10,362 bases of DNA from Bacteroides sp. (GCA_019414665.1 DXLO01000053.1:1-10362); one strand, 5' to 3'. Counted from the stretch's first letter, positions 1 to 6,488 are shown. Program-made: numbers and translations. The notes: generated from the sequence alone by a model not told the origin.

Positions 1-8
1 GAGACGGT
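1..8. other. Left attachment-site core (candidate attL)
   Basis: The octamer gagacggt is repeated directly at 10351-10358, and the copies differ from the next base on (t versus a). It falls in the HVETV codons of rumA. The 3' end of rum/rumA is an established integration site for Firmicutes elements, for example some streptococcal ICEs. The shared core may extend left of the window. Confidence 0.6.
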
Positions 9-309
9 TGTTTTGCTTTCCAAGGGAGAAATCGACTCAAAGAAGGTGCGGGTGGAGTTCTCGCTGGAAGATATGGATATGTCCGGCTTCCAGAAGGGCG
101 CGACTTATGAGCAGATCAAGGCGTATGTGTTGGAGCATACCGGTTTGAAGGTATCTTCCCTGTACATCTCACAGATAAAGCGCAAGTGCGGGCTGGATGT
201 GGGGCAAAATTATAACCTGTCAAAGAAGGAAGATGCCAAAGTGCCAAAATGTCCGCCGGAGAAGGAAGCGGCGATCAGGGATGCGTTGAAATATTTTCAG
301 ATGATTTAA
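1..309 (+). CDS. rumA: RumA/RlmD-type 23S rRNA methyltransferase C-terminal tail (5'-partial)
   Basis: The reading frame is open from base 1 and ends at TAA 307-309, giving 102 residues. It begins E-T-V-V-L-L-S-K, which matches the end of the conserved HVETVVLL motif at the C-terminus of 23S rRNA (uracil-C5) methyltransferases. About 95 hydrophilic residues follow. I recall this tail from clostridial RumA proteins: a TYEQIKAYVLEHTGLKVSS-like part and a CPPEKEAAIRDALKYF-like end. The methyltransferase domain itself lies to the left of the window. The first eight bases recur in frame at the right end of the window, inside the recombinase gene. The tail is therefore best read as the element's own replacement 3' end, which restores rumA after integration. 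ATG or TTG codons inside it are not credible starts. Identity as a RumA tail is fairly firm; that it is element-borne is inference. Confidence 0.8.
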   Translation, partial: ETVVLLSKGEIDSKKVRVEFSLEDMDMSGFQKGATYEQIKAYVLEHTGLKVSSLYISQIKRKCGLDVGQNYNLSKKEDAKVPKCPPEKEAAIRDALKYFQMI

Positions 310-324
310 GAGTCTATTGAGCAA

Positions 325-359
325 AAAAGCAGTAAATCAATTTCAGATTTACTGCTTTT
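325..359. terminator. Bidirectional rho-independent terminator
   Basis: The arms 325-338 and 346-359 are perfectly complementary over 14 bp (aaaagcagtaaatc and its complement), with a 7-base loop. The stem ends in an A-run on the left and a T-run on the right, so it can work on both strands. It closes the rumA tail rightward and the cargo operon leftward. Confidence 0.85.
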
Positions 360-451
360 GCTGGCCGGGCCGGTGAGCTACGAGCATTCATGACTTTTTG
401 ATAACTTGTTCCATACTGATATATTAAGCGGAAAGTTGTGGCCCTGTATTT

Positions 452-736
452 TCAGAGGGAAACGAATGCTCCTTGAATATATCCCACAAAATATGCCATC
501 GCTATACTCAGTGCAATGCAACATATACATAGTATTTCAGCAATTACCTTTTTTTCGATTATTTCATTTATGGACTTTCCGTAATCAATAGTAGACCATA
601 CCATTGAAAGCAAAAATAGAATTGAAATCCATTGAGTATGAAATGATAGTCCCATGCTAACAAATACATAGTTTGAGATGATGTAAAAAGCGCTTCTGAC
701 TACAACTTCTGTCACTTTTACAATCCGATTTCTCAT
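452..736 (-). CDS. Small membrane protein of unknown function
   Basis: This 94-residue protein is not one I recognise. The start is taken at 736 (MRNRIVKV) because an AGAGGGAG ribosome site lies about 6 bases upstream; an earlier ATG at 775 has no such site. Hydrophobic stretches lie at about residues 12-28, 33-45 and 64-90, separated by a polar turn (DYGKSINEIIEKK), suggesting two to three membrane spans. It is the last gene of a leftward cluster (PadR, HAAS-type protein, lipoprotein) and sits just before the 325-359 terminator. A 161-base GC-rich spacer separates it from the lipoprotein gene, so it may belong to the operon or be a separate addition. Its base composition is clearly AT-richer than the element backbone. 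Confidence 0.6.
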   Translation of the reverse strand: MRNRIVKVTEVVVRSAFYIISNYVFVSMGLSFHTQWISILFLLSMVWSTIDYGKSINEIIEKKVIAEILCICCIALSIAMAYFVGYIQGAFVSL

Positions 737-897
737 AGAATTCTCCCTCTCTGATAATACTGTGGGCGGCAGCACTCCTTGCTGTCGCCCCTTGATTGCC
801 TATCTGCAAAGGCGGGCGGGGCTGTCAACGGCGGCGCTTGCGCCGTTCATCTTGACCGTTGACTGGCTCGGCTGGCTTTGCTATTCCGTGATCTCTT
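737..897. other. GC-rich spacer with competing hairpins
   Basis: There is no gene here. A hairpin forms from 764-774 and 780-790 (11 bp with one G-T pair, 5-base loop). A second region folds in two exclusive ways: 827-833 (aacggcg) with 841-847, or 824-831 (gtcaacgg) with 856-863. Both share bases 827-831. The block is much GC-richer than the genes on either side. Confidence 0.6.
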
Positions 898-1341
898 TCA
901 GTTATTGTCAAAGGAAATGTAGATAGTTAGACTATTGGGTATGTAGCTGATACTTAACCACTTTTCGTCGTTTGATAAAAGTGTCCCGATAGAAACATAG
1001 TTTTCTCCCTCGATTTCCTCTGACACATTTTCAATTACGGAAAAGCCTTCTTGGTTCAAAAGCTCCATATACTCGTTATAGTCGTTTTCGCTAATACCGG
1101 TAAGGTTGATATTACAATTCTCATGTTCTGTATCAAGTGTAGCCCATGCAACCGTACCAGGCGCAACAGGAAGCCCCTCTGTGTACTCATTCTCAGGCCA
1201 AACACCCTCGTCCAATTTTGTAACACTATTAGATTGCGTATTGTTCTCATTGCTTGTCGGTGTAGATGAGGTATTTTGATTAGAACACGCAGCCAAAAAA
1301 ATCATAATCATGATTGTGAATACAGAAATATATTTCTTCAT
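898..1341 (-). CDS. Lipoprotein, possibly DUF6591-like
   Basis: The 147-residue protein has a lipoprotein signal: MKK, a hydrophobic core at residues 5-17 and the lipobox L-A-A-C with the lipidated cysteine at position 19. A Ser/Thr/Asn-rich linker (about 20-42) follows, then a compact acidic domain with WPENEYTEGLPVAPGTV near residue 48 and LTGISENDYNEYMELL near 80. It should be anchored to the outer face of the membrane. It resembles short clostridial lipoproteins grouped as DUF6591, whose role is unknown; that family name is from memory. The ribosome site AGGAGGT is excellent and overlaps the stop of the upstream gene, so translation is probably coupled. It is co-transcribed with the PadR and HAAS-type genes. 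Confidence 0.8.
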   Translation of the reverse strand: MKKYISVFTIMIMIFLAACSNQNTSSTPTSNENNTQSNSVTKLDEGVWPENEYTEGLPVAPGTVAWATLDTEHENCNINLTGISENDYNEYMELLNQEGFSVIENVSEEIEGENYVSIGTLLSNDEKWLSISYIPNSLTIYISFDNN

Positions 1342-1344
1342 TGG

Positions 1345-1803
1345 TTACCTCCTGTTTTTGTGTATGGTTCGGATAATTAACAAAAGAGCAATAGCTGTTG
1401 CTGCAAACCCAATAGCCAAAAGGATTTGCGAAATATCAAAGGCAAACGCGCCCTCAATCTGTATATTTGTTGTCGCGTCTGCCTGCCCGATTGCTCCTTC
1501 TGGTACTTTTCCTGATTGTGTAACAGCATATACTGAAAAGGCAGCAACCGCGATAACGAGCGCGGCAAGAGTAGAAATAATACCGTTTCTTTTTTTCGAT
1601 TTGGTGTTATCAATGCCAAACTGTTCTGCGGTGCTGTCTGCAAATTCTTTTGGCGTCCCCAAACGCTGGATAATCTGCTGTTCTGTTTCTCCATGCTCCA
1701 TAGCAGAAGCAAAAACTTCATTCAAGTCACGCACAACCTCTTTTTTCATTTTGCGTGGTAAAGATAGTTCCTTTTTAACCTGTTTGATATATTGTTCTTT
1801 CAT
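1345..1803 (-). CDS. HAAS/DUF1700-type membrane protein
   Basis: The 152-residue protein starts with a charged helical domain (about 1-58). It contains LSLPRKMKKEVVRDLNEVF and a GETEQQIIQRLGTPKEFA motif typical of HAAS/DUF1700 proteins, which commonly sit next to PadR regulators. A basic patch (KSKKRN) precedes a first membrane span at about 73-94. A short extracytoplasmic part follows, then a second span at about 125-145 and a basic C-terminus. The start overlaps the padR stop as ATGA at 1800-1803, showing translational coupling. The family is proposed to sense or modulate envelope processes together with the PadR partner; its exact role here is unknown. Confidence 0.8.
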   Translation of the reverse strand: MKEQYIKQVKKELSLPRKMKKEVVRDLNEVFASAMEHGETEQQIIQRLGTPKEFADSTAEQFGIDNTKSKKRNGIISTLAALVIAVAAFSVYAVTQSGKVPEGAIGQADATTNIQIEGAFAFDISQILLAIGFAATAIALLLIIRTIHKNRR

Positions 1804-2159
1804 TTGGACACCCTCGCTTGTTGATAACTTTCTATAAAGCCGTTTACGCAGTTTTCATAGCTTGACCAAAATAAGATTAGTTCATCAAGTACATTCCTGC
1901 CTTTATCAGTTAAAGAATAATACTTTTTTGAGCCGCCATTTGCCGCAGCCGGAGCCAACCGGCATTTGATTAGTTCTGCTTCCTGTAAACGATACAAAAT
2001 GGGGTAAATGGTTCCCTCTTTCGCATATCCCAAAACAGACGCACTATTGTTCAATTCGGTTATAATTTCATATCCATAAGTTTCCTTGCGTCCGATTAGG
2101 CATAAGAGTATCATTTCCAGAGAGCCTTTTTTGAATTGCTGGACATATTTGTTATTCAT
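1800..2159 (-). CDS. PadR-family transcriptional regulator
   Basis: The 119-residue protein has a winged helix-turn-helix over residues 8-95. The family signature is clear: FKKGSLEMILLCLI, ETYGYEII, EGTIYPILYRLQ and KKYYSLTDKG. A short C-terminal helix (about 90-112) would serve for dimerisation, as in the smaller PadR proteins. It is the first gene of the leftward cargo operon, behind a promoter at 2211-2240, with ribosome site AGAGAGG 7 bases before the ATG. Members usually repress their own operon and are released by a ligand or stress; repression of the HAAS-type and lipoprotein genes is the natural inference. Confidence 0.92.
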   Translation of the reverse strand: MNNKYVQQFKKGSLEMILLCLIGRKETYGYEIITELNNSASVLGYAKEGTIYPILYRLQEAELIKCRLAPAAANGGSKKYYSLTDKGRNVLDELILFWSSYENCVNGFIESYQQARVSK

Positions 2160-2193
2160 ATCGTCGCCTCTCTTTAGTTTCGCTATTTAGGTT

Positions 2194-2240
2194 TACTAAG
2201 TAGCAACTATATTATATCTCTTCCGAAGTATCAGAGTCAA
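2194..2240 (-). promoter_or_regulatory. Promoter of the PadR cargo operon with possible operator
   Basis: Read leftward, TTGACT (2235-2240) and TATAAT (2211-2216) are separated by 18 bases. The start point would fall near 2204. A perfect odd palindrome TACTAAGTA lies at 2194-2202, just at or after the start point, where a repressor such as PadR could bind. The promoter is well supported; the operator is a guess. Confidence 0.65.
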
Positions 2241-2722
2241 TAGGCTTAACGAAAAAGTTACAAGATGTCTGTGTAAGGTAATGACAGAATAGCGGTGTGC
2301 TGGCGAACTATGCTTTATTTTGTTTTTTATCTAAATCATTCAATAGGGCGGTAGCATCCCTATTGGCAAGGGGATTCCAAAAGGGAACAGCGTTCTCCTT
2401 TGTCTGGGGTGTTCAGAGGGGATAGTGTTCCCCTTTGACCGGAAGAATCCAAAGAAACCGGCGGTTTCGTGGCACACGATTTTCCGTAGGAAAGTCTAGT
2501 GTGTTATACCTTTGTGGAGCAGATGGCAGCCGGAATTGTAGCACACTCTGAAAAGTGTGGCCACAGTTGCGGCGTTCTGGCGGGAAAGGTTGCCCCTTGC
2601 GGGGCTGCATAAGCGACAGAAAAAAGGCTGGCAGGCGGTGCGGATATGCACTGTCTGCCAGGCGTGTCATTTGCGGAACAAAGGTATATCAAAGCCCCCG
2701 TCAGCCGCTGCTTCCCATCGTA
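2241..2722. other. Hairpin-rich non-coding block
   Basis: No convincing gene is present. Inverted repeats are dense: 2341-2348/2358-2365 (8 bp), 2380-2388/2392-2401 (about 9 bp with a bulge), 2417-2422/2429-2434 (6 bp), 2454-2459/2463-2468 (6 bp), 2542-2547/2554-2559 (6 bp), palindrome TGTGGCCACA 2556-2565, 2592-2596/2601-2605 (5 bp) and 2628-2634/2655-2661 (7 bp with a further 4-bp inner stem). An 11-bp inverted repeat, acaaaggtata at 2678-2688 and its complement at 2505-2515, frames the inner part. Some hairpins may end the leftward sigma-factor transcript. Confidence 0.6.
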
Positions 2723-3385
2723 TCAGAACCACCACGGCAGCTTTCCGCGCAGGCTGTCCATCGCCTCGCCCTCCACCTTCTTTGTCCGGCTCTCGCTGAG
2801 ATGGAAATGGAGCGCCGCGCCGATCAGCGGGTGTTCGATGCCATCGGTAAAACCATAGCGGTACAGCAGATAGGTCTGCTCTCTGGCAGTCAGCTTGTCC
2901 AGCGCCGCATACAATTCTGTCAGCTGTTCTTTTTTGATATAGATTTGCTCCGGCGTTTGGGTGTGAGGGTCGGCTATGGCTTCGATCCGCAGCATCCGTT
3001 CATCCTCTGAGAGAACGTCATCCAGATATACTCTCTGGAAGCTGGGGCCATCTTTCTTATCCACCATCCGTTGTTCAAATTGAGCGAGGGCGGCGCGGAT
3101 GCAGTCTGTCATGGCATTGCGGATTGCCGGTGCTGCATAGGTCAGAAATTTCATGCCCCGTCCTGCATCAAACAAAGGGATCGCGTTCAGCAGGCCGATA
3201 CTTCCCTCCTGCATCAAATCATCCAAATCAATTCCAATATCATTTTCATCCAGCCCCATGTTTCGGTATTGCTCCAGCGCAATTTTTCGGATGAATCCCA
3301 GATTCTTTTCCAGCAGAATGTCACGGGCAGCCGTATCCCCTTTCTGTGCCAGTCTACACAGCTGCTCATTGCTCCGGGTCGGCAT
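2723..3385 (-). CDS. Sigma-70-family RNA polymerase sigma factor
   Basis: The 220-residue protein shows sigma region 2 at about residues 10-95: LAQKGDTAARDILLEKNLGFIRKIA, then DLDDLMQEGSIGLLNAIPLFD and GMKFLTYAAPAIRNAM, which carry the core-binding and -10-recognition helices. Region 4 follows at about 160-215 (ALDKLTAREQTYLLYRYGF and the SESRTKKVEGEAMDSLR helix). There is no full region 1.1, as in small alternative sigma factors. The start has AGGAG 7 bases upstream. The gene overlaps the end of the XRE gene by 20 bases, so the two are one operon. It may direct host RNA polymerase to the element's own promoters. A region 4 with an unusual second helix (LIGAALHFHLSES) suggests altered -35 specificity. 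Confidence 0.88.
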   Translation of the reverse strand: MPTRSNEQLCRLAQKGDTAARDILLEKNLGFIRKIALEQYRNMGLDENDIGIDLDDLMQEGSIGLLNAIPLFDAGRGMKFLTYAAPAIRNAMTDCIRAALAQFEQRMVDKKDGPSFQRVYLDDVLSEDERMLRIEAIADPHTQTPEQIYIKKEQLTELYAALDKLTAREQTYLLYRYGFTDGIEHPLIGAALHFHLSESRTKKVEGEAMDSLRGKLPWWF

Positions 3386-4205
3386 TTTGCTTCTCCTGCG
3401 CGTGGTCTAAGGTGGATTGGAGAAATTCCGTCAGCGCCTGACCGAACTTGTCTAATGCTTCCTTTTGCACACCGTCCATCCCCGCTGCGCTCTGGGTGAC
3501 GGCGGCGGAAATCATTTCGGGCGTGATGGTCGGAGTATGAACATCCGCCCCTTTGGTGAGTTCGGTAAACATCTGCTGAGTGATGCCCTTGGTCAAGGAC
3601 TGCGCTGCTGTGAAATCGTTGCCGATCTCTTTCTTCACTTCCCGCAGCGCTGCCATAAATGTGTTCTGTATCATCGTCAGGTCTGCCTGATATACGGGAA
3701 CTTTCTGCCGGTTGACAGTTCTGGCCGCCTGCACCGCAGCGTCTGTTTTATTGTTTCGGCGCAGCATGGCGCTGAGAGTAGTAAGCATCTGGTTCTGTCC
3801 GGCGAAACCGGCGGCCAGCGTATCGTCAAAATATTGCTCAATCATATAGGTGACTTCTGCAAAGCGAGGGCTTTCCAAAAGGCGGTTGACGATCTCTGCA
3901 TTGGCTTTTCCGGTGTACAGATTCCGCGCCGCCTGCACCGACAGGCCCAGTTCTTCAATATCAAAATTTGTCCGGTCGGGCGTGTTGACTTCCCCCAGCA
4001 GGAAATCTGTGGAGACTTCAAACACTTTCGCAATGCGGAGCAAATGTTCTGTGCTGATCTTATCAGTCTTACCGCTGACAAACCGGCTGATGGCGCTCTC
4101 GGTGCTGCCGATGCGGGTCGCCAGCTGTGCCTGGGTAATTTTATGTTCCTTCATAAGCTCCTGCATCCGCTGCCGGATATTGCCGGGCAGATAGGCTCCC
4201 TCCAT
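3366..4205 (-). CDS. XRE (Cro/CI)-type transcriptional regulator
   Basis: The 279-residue protein has an N-terminal helix-turn-helix (about 8-65): IRQRMQELMKEHKITQAQLATRIGS, then TESAISRFVSGKT and LLRIAKVFEVSTDFLLG. The rest is a long helical region without a motif I recognise, possibly for oligomerisation or partner binding. I chose ATG at 4205 rather than GTG at 4214, because the GTG lies inside the likely ribosome site (AGAGAGG), which is properly spaced for the ATG. Transcription starts from the TATAAT promoter at 4241-4269. It heads an operon with the sigma factor and faces the divergent replication operon, so control of both directions from this spacer is plausible. Confidence 0.85.
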   Translation of the reverse strand: MEGAYLPGNIRQRMQELMKEHKITQAQLATRIGSTESAISRFVSGKTDKISTEHLLRIAKVFEVSTDFLLGEVNTPDRTNFDIEELGLSVQAARNLYTGKANAEIVNRLLESPRFAEVTYMIEQYFDDTLAAGFAGQNQMLTTLSAMLRRNNKTDAAVQAARTVNRQKVPVYQADLTMIQNTFMAALREVKKEIGNDFTAAQSLTKGITQQMFTELTKGADVHTPTITPEMISAAVTQSAAGMDGVQKEALDKFGQALTEFLQSTLDHAQEKQNADPEQ

Positions 4206-4240
4206 GTGACGCACCTCTCTTCTGAAAACTCTCTTTATCC

Positions 4241-4269
4241 ATTATACCTGATAAAACCAGCGCGGGCAA
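4241..4269 (-). promoter_or_regulatory. Promoter of the XRE-sigma operon
   Basis: Read leftward, TTGCCC (4264-4269) and TATAAT (4241-4246) are exactly 17 bases apart. The predicted start lies about 30 bases before the chosen ATG. Confidence 0.7.
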
Positions 4270-4286
4270 ATGCTTTCCGCTGGCTT

Positions 4287-4336
4287 CGCCGCTCTGAGGT
4301 CTTGCATTTTTGCAAGATTTCAGGGCGGCGTTTTTT
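4287..4336 (+). terminator. Strong rightward terminator in the divergent spacer
   Basis: Bases 4287-4306 pair with 4311-4330 over about 20 bp, with only a few G-T pairs and a 4-base T loop. Six T residues follow (4331-4336). It terminates rightward transcription, yet no rightward gene lies upstream within this spacer. It may end a short RNA, act as an attenuator for the replication operon, or block read-through. Confidence 0.8.
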
Positions 4337-4342
4337 CATTTC

Positions 4343-4372
4343 TTGCACTTTTAGCGGATTTTTCGGTTTATA
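4343..4372 (+). promoter_or_regulatory. Candidate promoter of the replication operon
   Basis: TTGCAC (4343-4348) and TTTATA (4367-4372) are 18 bases apart, directly after the 4287-4336 terminator and before the primase leader. The -10 match is only fair. Confidence 0.4.
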
Positions 4373-4440
4373 GGCTTTTTCCCCGTATATTCAGGCAGAC
4401 GGGCAGATACCGTCAATAAATAATGGAGGACAAAGCCTAT
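4370..4440 (+). promoter_or_regulatory. Structured leader that can pair with the primase start codon
   Basis: ATAGGCTTT at 4370-4378 is the exact complement of AAAGCCTAT at 4432-4440, which includes the first two bases of the start codon. Between them gacgg (4398-4402) can pair with ccgtc (4410-4414). The ribosome site GGAGG (4425-4429) lies inside the closed structure. Confidence 0.45.
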
Positions 4441-5059
4441 GAATTTATTTGAAACTGTAAAATCCGCTGTCACCGTGAAGCAGGCCGCCGAATACTACGG
4501 CTGTAAGGTCAACCGGGGCGATATGATCTGCTGCCCCTTCCACGATGACCGGCATCCCAGCATGAAGCTGAACAGGGATTATTTCTATTGCTTTGGCTGC
4601 GGGGCTACCGGGGATGTGATCGATTTTGTGGCGCGGCTGTTCGGCCTGAGCAGCTACGAGGCCGCAAAGAAGCTGGCCTATGACTTTGGCATCGACCCGG
4701 ACAAGCCCCCGGCAGCGATGGCTTTGAAAAAGCCCTATCCGCTGGCGCGGGCTTTCCGCAACGATGAGATACACTGCCAGCGGGTGCTCTGCGATTATCT
4801 GCATCTGCTGGAACGCTGGAAGGTCGAATATGCCCCGCAATCGCCGGAGGATGAACTGGATGACCGCTTTGTGGAAGCCTGTCATATGATCGAGTATGTA
4901 AATGATTTGTTGGACGTTCTCATGTTTGCGGAACTGAAGCAGCGTGTGAAAGCGGTGGATATGCTGCTGAAGGACGGCACTATCACCGCGCTGGAGCAGC
5001 GGCTCAGACGTCTGGAAAAGGAGGTGCAGCACCGTGGCGAAGAACGAGCAATCGCGTGA
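4439..5059 (+). CDS. CHC2 zinc-finger primase-like protein
   Basis: The 206-residue protein carries a DnaG-type CHC2 zinc finger: C32-P-F-H35 and C51-F-G-C54, flanked by MICCPFHDDRHPSMKL and FYCFGCGATGDVIDFVARL. In DnaG primases this finger binds the template. No TOPRIM catalytic domain follows. Residues 85-206 are helical, acidic and end in a likely coiled coil (about 175-200). It therefore cannot be a complete primase alone and may serve as a template-binding or loading partner. The ribosome site GGAGG lies 9 bases before the ATG. The next gene, an SF3 helicase, overlaps its end by 26 bases, so the two form a coupled replication module of the phage/plasmid type. Confidence 0.88.
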   Translation: MNLFETVKSAVTVKQAAEYYGCKVNRGDMICCPFHDDRHPSMKLNRDYFYCFGCGATGDVIDFVARLFGLSSYEAAKKLAYDFGIDPDKPPAAMALKKPYPLARAFRNDEIHCQRVLCDYLHLLERWKVEYAPQSPEDELDDRFVEACHMIEYVNDLLDVLMFAELKQRVKAVDMLLKDGTITALEQRLRRLEKEVQHRGEERAIA

Positions 5060-6407
5060 GGCCAACCAGCCCATCTGGTTTGACGGCAAGAGTATCAATG
5101 AAGCCCTGTTTTGTGATGATTTTCTCGGCAGACACAAAATCATCTACACAAACGGGGCTTTTTTCACGCCTGATGGCCGCGTGACCGATGAGCTGCCACT
5201 GCGTGGAGAAATTTTTGAGGAACTGAAATGCTGTGCGGTCAGCAATATCCCCCGCAAAATCAGCAATATCGTGGAGCTGATGAAGCTGGCGGCGCTGGTA
5301 GAGGATTTCCCGCCGGAGGCTGACCGCATTCATCTGGCAAACGGCACGTTGTTTCTGGATGGCTCCTTTACGGAGGGAAAACCGGACATCGTGCGTTGCC
5401 GCCTGCCGGTGGCCTATAATCCCGATGCGCCCACGCCGACCCGCTGGCTGGCTTTTCTGGATGGGCTTCTTTACCCGGAGGACATTCCCACTTTGCAGGA
5501 ATATATCGGCTACTGCCTGATCCCCAGCAACAAGGGACAGCGCATGATGGTCATTAAGGGCAATGGCGGCGAGGGTAAGAGCCAGATCGGCGCGGTGCTG
5601 TCCGCCCTGTTCGGCAGCAACATGAAGGACGGCAGCATCGGCAAAATTTCCGAGAACCGTTTTGCCCGCGCTGATCTGGAACACATTCTGCTGTGTGTCG
5701 ATGATGATATGCGGATGGAGGCCCTGCGGCAGACCAACTATGTCAAATCCATCGTCACCGCACAGGGTAAAATGGATTTGGAGCGTAAAGGCAAGCAGAG
5801 CTATCAGGGATGGATGTGCGCCCGGCTGCTGGCATTCAGCAATGGCGACTTGCAGGCTCTCTTTGACCGCAGTGATGGCTTTTATCGGCGGCAGTTGGTG
5901 CTGACCGCCAAAGAGAAACCTGCCGACCGTGTGGATGATCCCGACCTGGCAGAGAAGATGAAGGCCGAGGTGGAGGGCATTCTGCTGTGGGCTTTTGCGG
6001 GATTGCAGCGGTTGGTAGCGAACAACTTCAAGTTCACCGAGAGCCAGCGCACCAAAGAGAACCGGGAGGCCGTCAAGCGGGACAACAATAACGTGTTTGA
6101 TTTTCTGGAATCCGAGGGCTATATCCGGCTGAAAGCGGATGCGTCCATCAGTTCAAAGGATTGCTACGACATTTACCGGATGTGGTGCGAGGAAAATAGC
6201 CTGACTGCACTCAAACGCCGCAGCTTCAGCGATGCGCTGGTGGCAGCCTGCGGTAAGTACAATCTGGAACACTGCAACACGATTACCAATTCGGCAGGAC
6301 GCCGGGTATGGGGCTTTATGGGGATCGAGGCAGTGGCAAGGCCGCATATAAACGAGTTTACGGACGCTTCACAGTGTACGTACGTACCGGAAGACTGGCG
6401 GGATTGA
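5034..6407 (+). CDS. P4/D5-type SF3 helicase (phage/plasmid primase family)
   Basis: The 457-residue protein has a D5-N-like region (about 70-165), then an SF3 helicase core: Walker A G-N-G-G-E-G-K-S (176-183), Walker B ILLCVDDD (218-225), a sensor stretch LLAFSNGDL (265-273) and an arginine-finger-like DGFYRRQL (281-288). A C-terminal winged-helix-like region (about 345-430) resembles the origin- or primase-binding end of phage P4-type proteins. It should unwind DNA as a hexameric ring during replication of the excised element. The start is GTG at 5034, with a near-perfect AAGGAGG 7-8 bases upstream inside the preceding gene. The N-terminus lacks a primase active site that I can recognise. 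The stop lies within the 6376-6437 inverted repeat. Confidence 0.85.
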   Translation: MAKNEQSREANQPIWFDGKSINEALFCDDFLGRHKIIYTNGAFFTPDGRVTDELPLRGEIFEELKCCAVSNIPRKISNIVELMKLAALVEDFPPEADRIHLANGTLFLDGSFTEGKPDIVRCRLPVAYNPDAPTPTRWLAFLDGLLYPEDIPTLQEYIGYCLIPSNKGQRMMVIKGNGGEGKSQIGAVLSALFGSNMKDGSIGKISENRFARADLEHILLCVDDDMRMEALRQTNYVKSIVTAQGKMDLERKGKQSYQGWMCARLLAFSNGDLQALFDRSDGFYRRQLVLTAKEKPADRVDDPDLAEKMKAEVEGILLWAFAGLQRLVANNFKFTESQRTKENREAVKRDNNNVFDFLESEGYIRLKADASISSKDCYDIYRMWCEENSLTALKRRSFSDALVAACGKYNLEHCNTITNSAGRRVWGFMGIEAVARPHINEFTDASQCTYVPEDWRD

Positions 6408-6437
6408 TTTCCGATCTGGTCGCCGGTACGTATGTAC
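6376..6437. repeat. 15-bp inverted repeat around the helicase stop
   Basis: The arm gtacgtacgtaccgg (6376-6390) is the complement of 6423-6437 at 14 of 15 positions, with 32 bases between. No T-run follows, so it is not a normal terminator. The arms are themselves rich in tacgta. A protein-binding site for replication or transfer is more likely. Confidence 0.65.
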
Positions 6438-6488
6438 GCAGCGATTGACCCTGTTACCTCATATATTGTAGAGGCGCTTCATTTGGAT

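Noticed and set aside
1310..1837. 175-codon open frame on the + strand
   Set aside because: It is antisense to the well-supported HAAS-type and PadR genes, and the composition looks like a shadow.
2413..2670. 85-codon open frame on the - strand
   Set aside because: It is built from the hairpin-rich block; the translation is low in structure and no ribosome site supports the start.
3465..4373. 302-codon open frame on the + strand
   Set aside because: It lies antisense to the XRE regulator, whose helix-turn-helix is clear. The translation is Cys/His-rich without domains, a typical shadow of GC-biased codons.
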